From an uncultured Prevotellaceae bacterium (lineage in GTDB: Bacteria > Bacteroidota > Bacteroidia > Bacteroidales > Bacteroidaceae), in contig ONFE01000017.1 of the NCBI GenBank assembly GCA_900316985.1, forward strand, positions 1 through 48,931: DNA of 48,931 bases, written 5' to 3'. The notes under the pieces were generated by a model. It searched no databases. It had not been told where the DNA came from and saw nothing but the letters and a program-made list of their open reading frames with translations. The translations under genes were made by a program, and so were the position numbers. How positions within the stretch are numbered: position 1 is the first letter of the stretch; each line of letters opens with the position of its first letter. Of the stretch, positions 38,773-47,493 are shown piece after piece.

Positions 38773-41349
38773 TTATTTCAGTACGTTGGCAATGGTGGCA
38801 ATCATGGTGGCAATAGATGCTGCACCGGTGCCGAGGCTGATAGTTTCAGCAAGACTCATACGGGTGCGCGACTTTCTCGGTACGACAATCTCACAACCTG
38901 GCTGAGGCTTGGCCTTATGGCTCACTTTGGCCACCTTGCCATTCATATAGATGATGTATGCGTTGCGTTTCTTGGCATCGCTCGAGAAACCACCGGCTTG
39001 GTCGATATAGTAACTGGTGCTCTTGCCTTTTTCATAGGCGACGGTGTTGGGATACATTACCTCACCGTTAATCTTCACCGTTCCGTTGTATTGTGGCACG
39101 ATGATGCGGTCACCTTCGCGCAGTTCAACGTCTTCGTCACCGCCAGGATTGGCAAGTGCTTTGTCCAGTTCGATACCTACATAGTAGGTGCTGCCGATGT
39201 TGAATTTCTGCAAGTCAGTAGCCGCGGAATTAATCTGACTCAGTGCAGAAGCATTGTTACTGGAAGCTATTTCTTTCAGACGGTTGTTCTCTGCTTCTTC
39301 GCGCTGCTTTCTCAAGACTTCTTGCATGCGGAGACGTTCTGCTTCATTGATGCGGCGTTCCAGTCTGGCTCCTTTCACGTAGGCCAAATCATTAACACCG
39401 CCTGCGGCCTGAATAAGATCGCTTAAACGAGATCTGCGCTTGGACAGAGTATAGGTTCCTTCGAACATCACTTCGCCGGTAACCTCTACATTCTGCTGTT
39501 TGTTGAAGCCTGGGCTTTTGCGTACATAAACCTCGTCAAACGGTTGCAGCTTGAATCCGTTCTCTCCATCAATCACGAAACCGTCTTTCAATGCAAAACT
39601 AAACGTGCGGGCAATGACAGAGTCGGGTGACAGCGCCTTGGGATTAACGATTCTCCGTGCCACGTCCACTTTCACGGTCGAAGCCGTCTGCTTCAGACCT
39701 CCTGCTTGCAGTACAAAGTCCTCTAGTGTCTCGTTGGCCGCATATTTATAGATGCCGGGATAGTGTACTTCGCCGTGGATGGTAATTGTCTGTTCCTCCA
39801 TCATCTCTTGCTTGGTGGGGATGAATAAAACATCATTTGGCTGTAGTGGGATGTCGGGCACATTGCCGCTGAGGATTCCTTCCACGTCAACAGATACCAC
39901 CTCAAGTGTACGGTCAGCTTTCATACGGTGCATCACGGCATGGGCTGTGAAGGCTTCTTCCTTTAGGCCTTCAGCACTTTCCAAGAGGGTACGCACACTG
40001 TTAATCTGTCCGCCTACCTGATACTTACCAGGACGGAAGACGGCACCTTTGAGTTCCACCATGTTGCTGTATCGCTCCAGGATTGAATCTACGGCTACGG
40101 AGTCTTGGTCGGCCAGATGGAATGAACTGAAATCGAACTCTTCCACACTGTGTACAGAGTATTCACGTCCTGTCTTACGAATCAGGCGTACCTGCTTAGT
40201 ATAGGCATCACCCGAGAAACCTCCCGCGTATTTTAGAAGTGAGGCTACACTCTCGTTTTTGCGCATCTCATAATACATCGGGCGCTTCACTTTACCTGTG
40301 ATATTGACCAGGCAGTCATAAGGCCCGACAACGATGACGTCATTATCGGCCAAGCGGACATTACCTGTCAGTTTGCCGTTCAGGATGTAATCGTAGATGT
40401 CAACCACAGTGACGAGTTGGTTCTGGCGATATACCTTGATGTTACGAAGAGTGCCCAGATCGTTGGTGCCGCCGGCCATATAGAGTGCATGGAATACGGT
40501 GGCAAAGGCAGAAAGGGTATATGTGCCCGGTGTCTTCACCTCGCCCATCACGTTCACCATAATGGTGCGCGTTTGTCCAACCGTAAGTCTTATCTGACTG
40601 CTGCTGTAGCGGCTGCCCAGTGTCGAGCGCAGATGAGCATTAGCCTGACTGACAGTCATTCCGCTTACCGTCACTGGCCCGTAGCCCTCAATGGTCACTG
40701 TGCCATCAGGTGAGACAGTACTCTGTACGGTCTTCTGCGAAGCTCCGTAAATATCGATAAACACAGCATCACCCGGTCCTAACCGGTAGTTTTGAGGTGT
40801 GGCGATATTCATGTTGGGCTCAAAGGAGAGTTCCTTGTTGTTGAAAATATCGCGGCCGAAGACTTTTTTCTTATTCTTGTCACGCTCGGCAATAAGCTGT
40901 TCGAGCATGGCTGTGGTGTCAGGGATAATACCATTGATCTCCTGTTGCATGGTAAGCCAGTCGGCATTTGTGTCGTCGTATATAATCGGGCCTGTCTGTT
41001 GAGTGAGGTCCTTAATGCGATATTGAGGCATATTATGCTGTTCCGTGTAGTCCTCGCGCGTCTTGCCGTTGGGCTGTCTTGAACGGTCGTCAGTGGACCT
41101 CGTATCGGAGGAAAGATTTCCCAATCCCTTGCTATTGACTTCACGTTCATACTTGTTGCGAACCCTGCGAATCTGCTGGATATCCACGCCACGCTGCATC
41201 AGTTGAGTCACGATCTGCTGGTTGGAAGTTCCTGCGGCATGCTCTTTGACAACGAACTGCATAATCTGTTCATCGGTCATGGTAGACTGCGCAAGGGCAG
41301 TCAGTGTGAAAAATGCCATCAGGTAGGAAAGAATAATATATCTCTTCAT
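38773..41349 (-). CDS. wza: SLBB-domain polysaccharide export outer-membrane protein (Wza-like)
   Basis: This 858-residue exported protein has a signal peptide (MKRYIILSYLMAFFTLTALAQ), a helical linker with DEQIMQFVVKEHAAGTSNQQIVTQLMQRG, a Poly_export domain (NYRLGPGDAVFIDIYGASQKTVQSTVSPDGTVTIEGYGPV, about 185-265) and several SLBB modules. Each SLBB module has a 'V.V.GEV..PGTY.L' start, at about 270, 350, 430, 525, 625 and 760. No lipobox is seen, unlike E. coli Wza. Near the C-terminus is a hydrophobic stretch (SLGTGAASIATMIATIANVL). It forms the outer-membrane or periplasmic export channel and is the first gene of the polysaccharide operon. Confidence 0.93.
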   Translation of the reverse strand: MKRYIILSYLMAFFTLTALAQSTMTDEQIMQFVVKEHAAGTSNQQIVTQLMQRGVDIQQIRRVRNKYEREVNSKGLGNLSSDTRSTDDRSRQPNGKTREDYTEQHNMPQYRIKDLTQQTGPIIYDDTNADWLTMQQEINGIIPDTTAMLEQLIAERDKNKKKVFGRDIFNNKELSFEPNMNIATPQNYRLGPGDAVFIDIYGASQKTVQSTVSPDGTVTIEGYGPVTVSGMTVSQANAHLRSTLGSRYSSSQIRLTVGQTRTIMVNVMGEVKTPGTYTLSAFATVFHALYMAGGTNDLGTLRNIKVYRQNQLVTVVDIYDYILNGKLTGNVRLADNDVIVVGPYDCLVNITGKVKRPMYYEMRKNESVASLLKYAGGFSGDAYTKQVRLIRKTGREYSVHSVEEFDFSSFHLADQDSVAVDSILERYSNMVELKGAVFRPGKYQVGGQINSVRTLLESAEGLKEEAFTAHAVMHRMKADRTLEVVSVDVEGILSGNVPDIPLQPNDVLFIPTKQEMMEEQTITIHGEVHYPGIYKYAANETLEDFVLQAGGLKQTASTVKVDVARRIVNPKALSPDSVIARTFSFALKDGFVIDGENGFKLQPFDEVYVRKSPGFNKQQNVEVTGEVMFEGTYTLSKRRSRLSDLIQAAGGVNDLAYVKGARLERRINEAERLRMQEVLRKQREEAENNRLKEIASSNNASALSQINSAATDLQKFNIGSTYYVGIELDKALANPGGDEDVELREGDRIIVPQYNGTVKINGEVMYPNTVAYEKGKSTSYYIDQAGGFSSDAKKRNAYIIYMNGKVAKVSHKAKPQPGCEIVVPRKSRTRMSLAETISLGTGAASIATMIATIANVLK

Positions 41350-41376
41350 AATCTGTCACATATTTAATATATAACC

Positions 41377-41394
41377 ATAAAAGGTTGCTTTTAT
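41377..41394 (-). promoter_or_regulatory. Hairpin in the wza operon leader
   Basis: ATAAAAG (41377-41383), a 4-base loop, CTTTTAT (41388-41394), 28-45 bases ahead of the start codon. It is inside the predicted leader of the long polysaccharide mRNA, where UpxY-type or other antitermination could act. No U-run follows. Confidence 0.5.
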
Positions 41395-41407
41395 TGCAAA
41401 AAGCGGA

Positions 41408-41415
41408 CAAAGGTA
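41408..41415 (-). promoter_or_regulatory. Promoter -7 box of the wza operon
   Basis: TACCTTTG on the minus strand, about 60 bases upstream of the wza start at 41349. No TTTG is found at the proper -33 distance. No flanking inverted repeats of the kind that make Bacteroides capsule promoters invertible were recognised. Confidence 0.5.
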
Positions 41416-41436
41416 GTTAAATTTTTCGGTTTTTCC

Positions 41437-41466
41437 TTGCGTTATCGGAAAAAAACGCTAATTTTG
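41437..41466 (+). promoter_or_regulatory. ssrA promoter
   Basis: TTG (41437-41439), 19 bp, TAATTTTG (41459-41466), 24 bases ahead of the mature tmRNA 5' end, leaving a short leader for RNase P to remove. Confidence 0.65.
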
Positions 41467-41489
41467 CAACTTGAAAACATACTAAAATA

Positions 41490-41888
41490 GGGGATGACTG
41501 GATTTGACAGCAGGCCGAGATGGTATGTAAGCACGCGGAGCGTTGGCTAGTGGCTCCTTAATCCTACGAGTCATCAAAATTTATCTGGCAACAACAACTA
41601 TGCTCTCGCTGCCTAATCGAAGTACAGTAGATTACTGGCTTAATTCTGTCACTAGGTGACAGAACGAGACGTCGCTCAGATGCCCTTTTTCCGAGGCTTT
41701 CTGGTTTAGCGGCGCAGCAATATCGGGAATAGTCGGCAATGGCCTCGCATTGTAGGCGAAAATTTTGAGGATAAGGCTGTGGTTGGTGGCCCGGGTCTTG
41801 CCGCAGCACGAAAATCAAGGCCGGGATAAGCGTGTAGAAAGCGTATGGTTTCCTTGTTTGGACGAGGGTTCAACTCCCTCCATCTCCA
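41490..41888 (+). ncRNA. ssrA: tmRNA
   Basis: The 5' end GGGGATGACTGGATTTGACAG pairs with the 3' end CATCTCC (GGGGAUG/CAUCUCC, one G-U pair). The T-arm is GAGGGTTCAACTCCCTC. The tag frame is 41587-41616: GGC AAC AAC AAC TAT GCT CTC GCT GCC TAA, encoding GNNNYALAA. The molecule rescues stalled ribosomes and marks truncated proteins for proteolysis. It is about 400 bases, a normal length. The terminal CCA is not fully encoded (ACGA follows). The six-frame reading frames across it are not genes. Confidence 0.97.
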
Positions 41889-41901
41889 CGAAGCGATTTC
41901 G

Positions 41902-41933
41902 AGGCTCATCTCTTGCAGGTGAGCTTCTTTTTT
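41902..41933 (+). terminator. Intrinsic terminator after ssrA
   Basis: AGGCTCATC (41902-41910) pairs with GGTGAGCTT (41918-41926), followed by CTTTTTT. Only 13 bases separate its U-run from the upxY start codon, so it may act as an attenuator for upxY as well as the ssrA terminator. Confidence 0.75.
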
Positions 41934-41946
41934 GATAATCCATCGG

Positions 41947-42537
41947 ATGGCTGAAGAGGAAAGACGGTTTTGGAAGAAAGATGACATGCAGTGGTTCGTG
42001 CTCAGGGTGAAATGGGTTCCGGTGGAACGACTTGAGCAACTGCTGAAGGATGAAGGTGCAGAGACCTTTATCCCCCGTCGGTATATGCTAAGGACAGACC
42101 CTCGAGGACGAAAACACCGTGTATTGAAAAATGTACTGCCTGAATTGGTTTTTGTCCATAGTACCTATAACTTTCTGCAGCCATTTAATAAGAAAGTTCA
42201 GGCTAAATATGGACTGGCAGTTTCCTTCTGTAAGTTACGGAATGGTGAACATAATCATGTGATGGTTGTACCTGATCGTCAGATGAATCCTTTTATCAAG
42301 GCCGTGACAGAGATGGAGGAACGTATCACTTACTTACAGCCAGATGAATTGGAACTGCAGAAAGGGGACACGGTTCGTGTGCATGGCGGTCCGCTTGACG
42401 GGCAGATTGGTGAGATTGTAAAACTCAAAGGTAAGCGAAAGAAACGTCTGGTGCTCCGCCTGATGGATTTTGCGGCCATTTCCATCAGTACGGTGGAACC
42501 GGAATATGTGGAACTCATAAAACCGGATGAAGTATGA
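41947..42537 (+). CDS. UpxY-family NusG-like transcription antiterminator
   Basis: The start ATG 41947 (MAEEERRFWKKDDMQ) is the first ATG past the ssrA terminator. It encodes 196 residues: an N-terminal NGN domain (QWFVLRVKWVPVERLEQLLKDEGAETFIPRRYMLR...LPELVFVHST) and a C-terminal KOW segment (LQKGDTVRVHGGPLDGQIGEIVKLKGKRKKRLVLRL). UpxY proteins bind RNA polymerase at capsule operon leaders and stop premature termination. Here the gene is not the first gene of the polysaccharide operon. It is divergent from it, with ssrA between, and no UpxZ is seen, so it would have to act in trans. The stop overlaps the next start (ATGA). Confidence 0.88.
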   Translation: MAEEERRFWKKDDMQWFVLRVKWVPVERLEQLLKDEGAETFIPRRYMLRTDPRGRKHRVLKNVLPELVFVHSTYNFLQPFNKKVQAKYGLAVSFCKLRNGEHNHVMVVPDRQMNPFIKAVTEMEERITYLQPDELELQKGDTVRVHGGPLDGQIGEIVKLKGKRKKRLVLRLMDFAAISISTVEPEYVELIKPDEV

Positions 42538-43235
42538 TAGAGTCGATACTTGTTATACTACTGACAGCTATTGCGCCTGTTGCCCTACTGATGTGGTGGG
42601 TGAACAGGAAAGACAGTACCCGACCAGAACCTAAGAAGATGCTGGTGAAAGGTTTCTTCTTCGGATTGGTTTCCGTGTTCCTTTCTTTAGGCTTCTCACT
42701 GGGCATTAATGAACTGGGACTCAGTTTTGCGGACAGTACCTCACTTGAAGGTCAGATAGCGGAGGCTTTCTTTGGTGCTGCCTTACCTGAAGAGACGGCC
42801 AAGTTGATTATGCTTTGGCTTTTGTTGCGAAGAAACAAGTATTATGATGAGTATTTTGACGGTATTGTATATGCTGCCTGCATCGGACTTGGTTTTGCCG
42901 GATTTGAGAATATCTTCTATCTTGTGGATGAAGACGAATGGTTCTCGGTAGGTGTGGTACGTGCATTTGTCTCTGTGCCAGGCCATTTGAGTTTTGCTGT
43001 GGCTATGGGCTATTTCTACTCGCATTGCAAGTTTGGAGTGAATAAAAATCTATGGACTTACATTTGCGTATTACTGATTCCGGTATTGGCCCATTGGATT
43101 TTCGATGCACTACTGATGGGGGCCAGCGTGGTGAGTGACACAATGAGTCTTGTCTTCATAGTCGTCTTCAGTTTCTTCCTTCGATTCCTTTATTACCGCA
43201 CGATGAAGAGAATTCATAAATTGGAGGATATGTGA
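42534..43235 (+). CDS. PrsW-like intramembrane glutamic protease
   Basis: This 233-residue membrane protein has about seven hydrophobic helices. Family motifs are all present: Glu86-Glu87 in LPEETAK, Glu125-Asn126 in FAGFENIFYL, His151 in SVPGHLSFA, and His187/Asp191 in LAHWIFDALLMG. Bacillus PrsW cleaves an anti-sigma factor; the Bacteroidota substrates are unknown. It is translationally coupled to upxY (4-bp overlap), so a shared role in envelope or polysaccharide control is a reasonable inference. It converges on rmuC with a 15-bp gap. Confidence 0.9.
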   Translation: MIESILVILLTAIAPVALLMWWVNRKDSTRPEPKKMLVKGFFFGLVSVFLSLGFSLGINELGLSFADSTSLEGQIAEAFFGAALPEETAKLIMLWLLLRRNKYYDEYFDGIVYAACIGLGFAGFENIFYLVDEDEWFSVGVVRAFVSVPGHLSFAVAMGYFYSHCKFGVNKNLWTYICVLLIPVLAHWIFDALLMGASVVSDTMSLVFIVVFSFFLRFLYYRTMKRIHKLEDM

Positions 43236-43250
43236 AACAACTAGGCGTGG

Positions 43251-44612
43251 CTATTCCTCATCTGTCAAATCTTCCAGTTGTTGGTCGTCTGAACGCGGAA
43301 TACGCTCGTCGTCTTTAGCACCCAAAGCCACTATCTTACGTGCTGGTGCAAGCATGTTCTGTCGACCGTTGAATAGGTCATCACATTCCTTATAGCGTTT
43401 TTCAACGGCTTCAATGCTTTTGCCTAAGTCGGCATAGCGTTTACAGAACAATCCTACACGCTTGATGAGTATCTCTGCATTCTTATAGACCTCTTCTTGA
43501 TTCTGTGTCTGGTCAAACTGCGTCCAAGCCATCTTGATCATACGGAGGATGACGGTGAGGTTGAGTTCACCGGCAATACAGACATTCTTCTTCAAGGCTT
43601 CCGTCCATAAGGTTGGATCGTTTTGCATGGCAGCCTGAAACGCGCCTTCGAACGGAACAAACATAATCACGAAGTCGATGCTGGAATGTTGTTTGGGAAG
43701 ATATTTATTATAGTTCTTGGCTGCCAGTTCGTCCACATGCTTACGCATACTCTCCAAATGCTGTTTCAAGGTGATATCCCGTTCTGTGTCATCCGTAGCA
43801 TTTACGAAGCGTTCATAAGCAGTAAGTGACACTTTGGAGTCGATGATGGCATCTTTCTGATCTGGGAAATGGAGAATAACATCGGGACGCATGCGCTGTC
43901 CGGTTTCTTCATTAATAATGGTTTCGCCAGTATCGCTTTTCATCGTCACTTGTTCCTCATAGTCACGGCCTTTGCGAAGTCCGGCATTATCGAGAATAAC
44001 GCCCAGAACCTGTTCTCCCATACTCCCCTGGAACTGTGTGTTATGGGTTAGTGCATTGGTCAGTCGAGTGGCTTCATTACCTATCTCCTGAGCACGTTCC
44101 AACATATTCCTGATTTGTTCTTTCACGCTGGCCGTATTCTCCTGAGCTTTGTCGCGGGTGGTCTGCACAAGGAGATGCAATTCGGCAAGTTTTTCCTTGA
44201 GTGGATTCACAACCCCCTCCATCGCCTTTGAGTTGTTCTCCTCCAGTTCTGCCGACCGTGATTTCAGAAGTTGCTGCGTCACGTTGGTCATCTTTTCCTG
44301 CATTATCTGCATCTGCTGTTGCAGTTGGGTATTCATCAGTTCCTTTTGTTCGCGGATGCGCTCAGCTGATTGTTCGCGGAGTTCCTGAATGCGTATGTCT
44401 GCTTCCCGGTTCTGTTCCTCCAGATGCTCTTGGCTCTCCTTTTCCAGCCTTTCCATTTGTTGCAGAATCAGCTCGGCTTCCTTGGATTTGGCAGAAAGAT
44501 TCATGTTCAGTTGCTCCCGTTCATGAAGGAGTCGGGTGAGTTTCCGGTTAAAGATCATCCACGTGATGATGGCACCTGTAAGCAGTCCGATAATAGCCAA
44601 TAATATTTCCAT
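43251..44612 (-). CDS. rmuC: DNA recombination protein RmuC
   Basis: This 453-residue protein has an N-terminal transmembrane anchor (ILLAIIGLLTGAIITWMIF), a long coiled coil (about 25-190, rich in E/Q/K with LHEREQLNMNLSAKSKEAE) and the RmuC core. The core includes GSMGEQVLGVILDNAGLRKGRDYEEQV, RPDVILHFPDQKDAIIDSKVSLTAYE and FVIMFVPFEGAFQAAM. The core is a PD-(D/E)xK-like fold, with D and E/DxK visible. RmuC limits inversions of short inverted repeats in E. coli. Length is normal and the call is secure. Confidence 0.94.
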   Translation of the reverse strand: MEILLAIIGLLTGAIITWMIFNRKLTRLLHEREQLNMNLSAKSKEAELILQQMERLEKESQEHLEEQNREADIRIQELREQSAERIREQKELMNTQLQQQMQIMQEKMTNVTQQLLKSRSAELEENNSKAMEGVVNPLKEKLAELHLLVQTTRDKAQENTASVKEQIRNMLERAQEIGNEATRLTNALTHNTQFQGSMGEQVLGVILDNAGLRKGRDYEEQVTMKSDTGETIINEETGQRMRPDVILHFPDQKDAIIDSKVSLTAYERFVNATDDTERDITLKQHLESMRKHVDELAAKNYNKYLPKQHSSIDFVIMFVPFEGAFQAAMQNDPTLWTEALKKNVCIAGELNLTVILRMIKMAWTQFDQTQNQEEVYKNAEILIKRVGLFCKRYADLGKSIEAVEKRYKECDDLFNGRQNMLAPARKIVALGAKDDERIPRSDDQQLEDLTDEE

Positions 44613-44643
44613 GCTGCGAAATTACGAAAAAAAACTCAAAATG

Positions 44644-44676
44644 TTTGCAGATTCTCGAAATAATTGTGTAATTTTG
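44644..44676 (+). promoter_or_regulatory. Promoter of the WG-repeat-like gene
   Basis: TTTG (44644-44647), 21 bp, TAATTTTG (44669-44676). The first ATG in frame (44690) is 13 bases beyond it, so the next ATG (44720), preceded by AAGGAAGA, is the better start. Confidence 0.6.
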
Positions 44677-44719
44677 TAGGCAAACAACTATGCTATCAAC
44701 TATTACAAGGAAGAATGCT

Positions 44720-45391
44720 ATGGATATCATAACACAAGAGAACTTCAACCAGAAGTATCTGGACAGTATTGAAGTAAGACAGATAGACCATTTCGTCTGT
44801 AAGGAAATGGGGCGGCAGATACATCGCTATATCAAGGGAATGTCGGGCCGCAAATGTATTATGGAAAAATTTGAGGAAGCACTCTCCACTCTTACTGTAC
44901 CAGAAAAAGAAAAAGCTATTGCAAGATATATCGATTTGAACCGTAAAAGTATCAGTGGTCTGGACTTTAAGGTAGTGTTGGCACGTGCAGTCGCGAATTA
45001 TTGTGACACTTTCGACTATATGCTGGCTTTTATCAACAACCGTGAGAAGATGCAGTTTTATTTAGACCGTATCCTTTCAAAGTATATCTGTTTCCACACA
45101 GTGTTTGAAAAAGATGGAAAGTTTGGTATCAAAGACCACGAAGGGGAAGTGTTGGTGAGTGCCAATTATGATTTCCTTCGCACCTGTTATACCTACGTTG
45201 ATGACCTGATCACGATGCCTATCATAGCCGAGAAAAACGGAAAGTTGGGACTGATTCTGCCCGACCGCCACGATACCGTAGTTGCAGATTTCATCTATGA
45301 TGATATTTCCCTTCGTGATGAATATCCTTATTTTGAAGCAAAAAAAGGCAGGAAAAAGGTACTTTTGAACGATAAAGGTGAAATAGTCTGA
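44720..45391 (+). CDS. WG-repeat-like protein of unknown function
   Basis: The start at 44720 (MDIITQENFNQKYLDSIEVRQ) is favoured by an AAGGA upstream and the promoter position; 44690 is the alternative. It encodes 223 residues. The first 125 residues are helical and not recognised. The remainder has three WG-like beta repeats: FEKDGKFGIKDHEGEVLVSANYDFL, IAEKNGKLGLILPDRHDTVVADFIYDDI and the partial FEAKKGRKKVLLNDKGEIV. It has no signal or membrane segment. WG repeats usually mediate protein binding. It is a single gene between rmuC and the guanylyltransferase. Confidence 0.65.
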   Translation: MDIITQENFNQKYLDSIEVRQIDHFVCKEMGRQIHRYIKGMSGRKCIMEKFEEALSTLTVPEKEKAIARYIDLNRKSISGLDFKVVLARAVANYCDTFDYMLAFINNREKMQFYLDRILSKYICFHTVFEKDGKFGIKDHEGEVLVSANYDFLRTCYTYVDDLITMPIIAEKNGKLGLILPDRHDTVVADFIYDDISLRDEYPYFEAKKGRKKVLLNDKGEIV

Positions 45392-45407
45392 AAAAAGTAT
45401 GCATTAG

Positions 45408-45439
45408 TTTGTGTGAATCGCAAACTTTGCGTATCTTAG
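45408..45439 (+). promoter_or_regulatory. Promoter of the mannose-1-phosphate guanylyltransferase gene
   Basis: TTTG (45408-45411), 20 bp, TATCTTAG (45432-45439); the start is 19 bases downstream at 45459. Confidence 0.6.
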
Positions 45440-45458
45440 CACCACAAATTTAATATTT

Positions 45459-46550
45459 ATGGCAAACAACCACAATAATTATTGCGTGATTCTGGCTGGT
45501 GGAAAAGGACGTCGTCTCTGGCCGTGCAGCCGTGAAAAACAACCCAAACAGTTCTTGGACTTCTTTTCAACGGGGCGCACGCTGCTGCAGTCCACTTTTG
45601 ACCGCATCACCAAGATCATTCCTCCTGAGCGTGTGCTTATCAGCACGAACCAGGAGTACCAACACCTTGTAAAAGAACAGCTACCGGAACTTCCCGATCT
45701 TAATATCCTTGCTGAACCTATTTATCGCAATACTGCCCCAAGTGTGGCATGGGCATGCCATTGGGTTTATGCGAGGGATCCTGAAGCAAATCTGCTTGTT
45801 GTACCCAGCGATCAGGCAGTTTTTAAAGAAGAGGTTTTTCAGCAGAACATGTTGAAAGGACTGGAACTTGTTGAGAAATTTGACCATCTCCTTACGATGG
45901 GTGTGAAACCGTCGCGTCCCGAGCCTGGCTATGGATATGTGCAGTTGGGCGACAAGACAGATCAGGATGATGTGTGGCGTGTGAAGTCCTTTACGGAAAA
46001 GCCCGACCGCGAATTTGCTAAGATGTTTATGGAAAGCGGCGAGTTTTTGTGGAATACGGGCATATTTCTTTCCAATGTCAAGTATCTGCGTTCCTGCATG
46101 TGGAAGGTGCTGCCCGTGGTTATCCGTACATTGGAGGATGAAGGCCACGACCATACACCCGAAGAGGAGCATGCCTACATACAGGAGAATTTCCCCTCAT
46201 ATCCGAATCTCTCTATCGACTATGGCATTTTGGAAAAGAACGAGAATGTCTATGTGATGAAATGTGATTTCGGATGGGCTGACCTAGGCATGTGGCATAG
46301 TATCTATGAGAGTTGGGCCAAGGGAGAGGGAGACAACGTGGTTATCGATTCGAAAGTGGTGCTCGATGACAGTAAAGGCAATATTATAAAATTACCCGCT
46401 GACCACGTGGGTGTAATCAACGGGTTGGAGAATTTTATTGTTGCTGAGAAGGACAACGTGCTACTCATCTGCCGGAAAGAAGATTCTAGTGCACTGGTCC
46501 GTAAATATATCAGCGAGGTGCAAATTCGTTTCGGTGAAGAATTTATCTAA
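45459..46550 (+). CDS. manC: Mannose-1-phosphate guanylyltransferase
   Basis: This 363-residue enzyme makes GDP-mannose from Man-1-P and GTP. It shows the pyrophosphorylase signature CVILAGGKGRRLWPCSREKQPKQFL (10-34), ILAEPIYRNTAPSVAWA, LLVVPSDQAVF, VKSFTEKPDREFA (the sugar-phosphate binding FVEKP-type block), FLWNTGIFL and FGWADLGMW. It lacks the C-terminal phosphomannose isomerase domain of the bifunctional enzymes. GDP-Man is the precursor of GDP-fucose, which the GT10 enzyme in this window would use. It converges on the HIT gene with a 4-bp overlap. Confidence 0.94.
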   Translation: MANNHNNYCVILAGGKGRRLWPCSREKQPKQFLDFFSTGRTLLQSTFDRITKIIPPERVLISTNQEYQHLVKEQLPELPDLNILAEPIYRNTAPSVAWACHWVYARDPEANLLVVPSDQAVFKEEVFQQNMLKGLELVEKFDHLLTMGVKPSRPEPGYGYVQLGDKTDQDDVWRVKSFTEKPDREFAKMFMESGEFLWNTGIFLSNVKYLRSCMWKVLPVVIRTLEDEGHDHTPEEEHAYIQENFPSYPNLSIDYGILEKNENVYVMKCDFGWADLGMWHSIYESWAKGEGDNVVIDSKVVLDDSKGNIIKLPADHVGVINGLENFIVAEKDNVLLICRKEDSSALVRKYISEVQIRFGEEFI

Positions 46551-46936
46551 AACTCAGCACGAATCTTGCTTGCTATCTCTTGGAACTCAGCCTCGCTGAG
46601 TTCCAGTTTTTTACGGCGGAAATCAGCGTCACCCTCTGTCTGCATAGGAATGAGGTGGATGTGTGCATGGGCGACTTCGAGGCCAAGTACTATCTGGGCA
46701 ACCTTTTTACAAGGGAAGGCTTTCTGAATGGCGATGGCCACACGCTTGGCAAACTGCTGATAGCGAGCCAGTTCATCATCTTCCATATCAAAAAAGTAAT
46801 CCACTTCCCGGCGTGGAATTACCAGTGTGTGACCTTTCACTAATGGGTTAATGTCAAGAAATGCATAGAACTCCTCGTTCTCAGCGCATTTGTAACTGGG
46901 AATTTCACCAGCGGCAATCTTACTGAAAATATCCAT
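46547..46936 (-). CDS. HIT family protein
   Basis: This 129-residue protein has the histidine triad HAHIHLIP (His90, His92, His94), preceded by DIFSKIAAGEIPSYKCAEN and LVKGHTLVIPRREVD. Such proteins hydrolyse nucleoside phosphoramidates or dinucleotides; the length and N-terminus match the HinT-like bacterial group. A single Cys (residue 17) replaces the zinc cysteines of some members. It lies 28 bp downstream of greA on the same strand, likely co-transcribed. Confidence 0.93.
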   Translation of the reverse strand: MDIFSKIAAGEIPSYKCAENEEFYAFLDINPLVKGHTLVIPRREVDYFFDMEDDELARYQQFAKRVAIAIQKAFPCKKVAQIVLGLEVAHAHIHLIPMQTEGDADFRRKKLELSEAEFQEIASKIRAEF

Positions 46937-46964
46937 AATCTAAGGGTGTTAAGATAAAGTGATG

Positions 46965-47429
46965 TTAATATGAAATTTTCTCAATACGAAGCTTGATGGT
47001 GCCGCGTGGAATCTTCACTTCCACTTCGTCACCCACCTTATGATTCAACAGTCCCTGCGCAATCGGAGTGCTGATGGATATTTTCCCCTCACGGAGATTG
47101 GCTTCGCTCTCAGAGACTATCGTATAGGTCATTCGAGCCTTGTTGGCCAAATTGGTCATTTCCACCTTACTCATAATCTGGACGGAGTCGGCACTCAGAC
47201 GGCTAGTGTCAATGATTTTAGCTTCGGCCAGTGTCATCTTCATCTCGGCAATCTTAGCCTCTAGTTTTGCCTGTGCTTCCTTGGCGGCGTCGTACTCGGC
47301 ATTCTCGCTCAAGTCTCCTTTATCGCGCGCTTCAGCGATGGCAGCCGAAGCCTTCGGACGCTCTATGCTTTCTAATCTTTGCAGTTCGGCCACGAGTTTA
47401 TCATAGCCTTCTTGTGACATGTATGCCAT
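46965..47429 (-). CDS. greA: Transcription elongation factor GreA
   Basis: This 154-residue protein rescues backtracked RNA polymerase by stimulating transcript cleavage. The N-terminal coiled coil (1-75, LVAELQRLESIERPKASAAIAEARDKGDLSENAEYDAAKEAQ) carries the tip acidic residues D-L-S-E-N-A-E-Y. The C-terminal FKBP-like domain has YTIVSESEANLREGKISISTPIAQGLLNHKVGDEVEVKIP. It has a predicted leader of about 115 bases containing a strong hairpin, unusual for this organism group. Confidence 0.96.
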   Translation of the reverse strand: MAYMSQEGYDKLVAELQRLESIERPKASAAIAEARDKGDLSENAEYDAAKEAQAKLEAKIAEMKMTLAEAKIIDTSRLSADSVQIMSKVEMTNLANKARMTYTIVSESEANLREGKISISTPIAQGLLNHKVGDEVEVKIPRGTIKLRIEKISY

Positions 47430-47493
47430 AATTCTATTCTTGTTTTTAGTTATTTTATTACAATTATTTAGACGGGATAGAAAAAACTAAGAA

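Noticed and set aside
41350-41489. Invertible promoter upstream of the polysaccharide operon, as in Bacteroides capsule loci
   Set aside because: No pair of inverted repeats flanking the promoter and no invertase gene were found; only a small leader hairpin is present.
41564-42039. Open frames on the minus strand across the tmRNA
   Set aside because: They overlap a fully recognisable structural RNA and have no protein family features.
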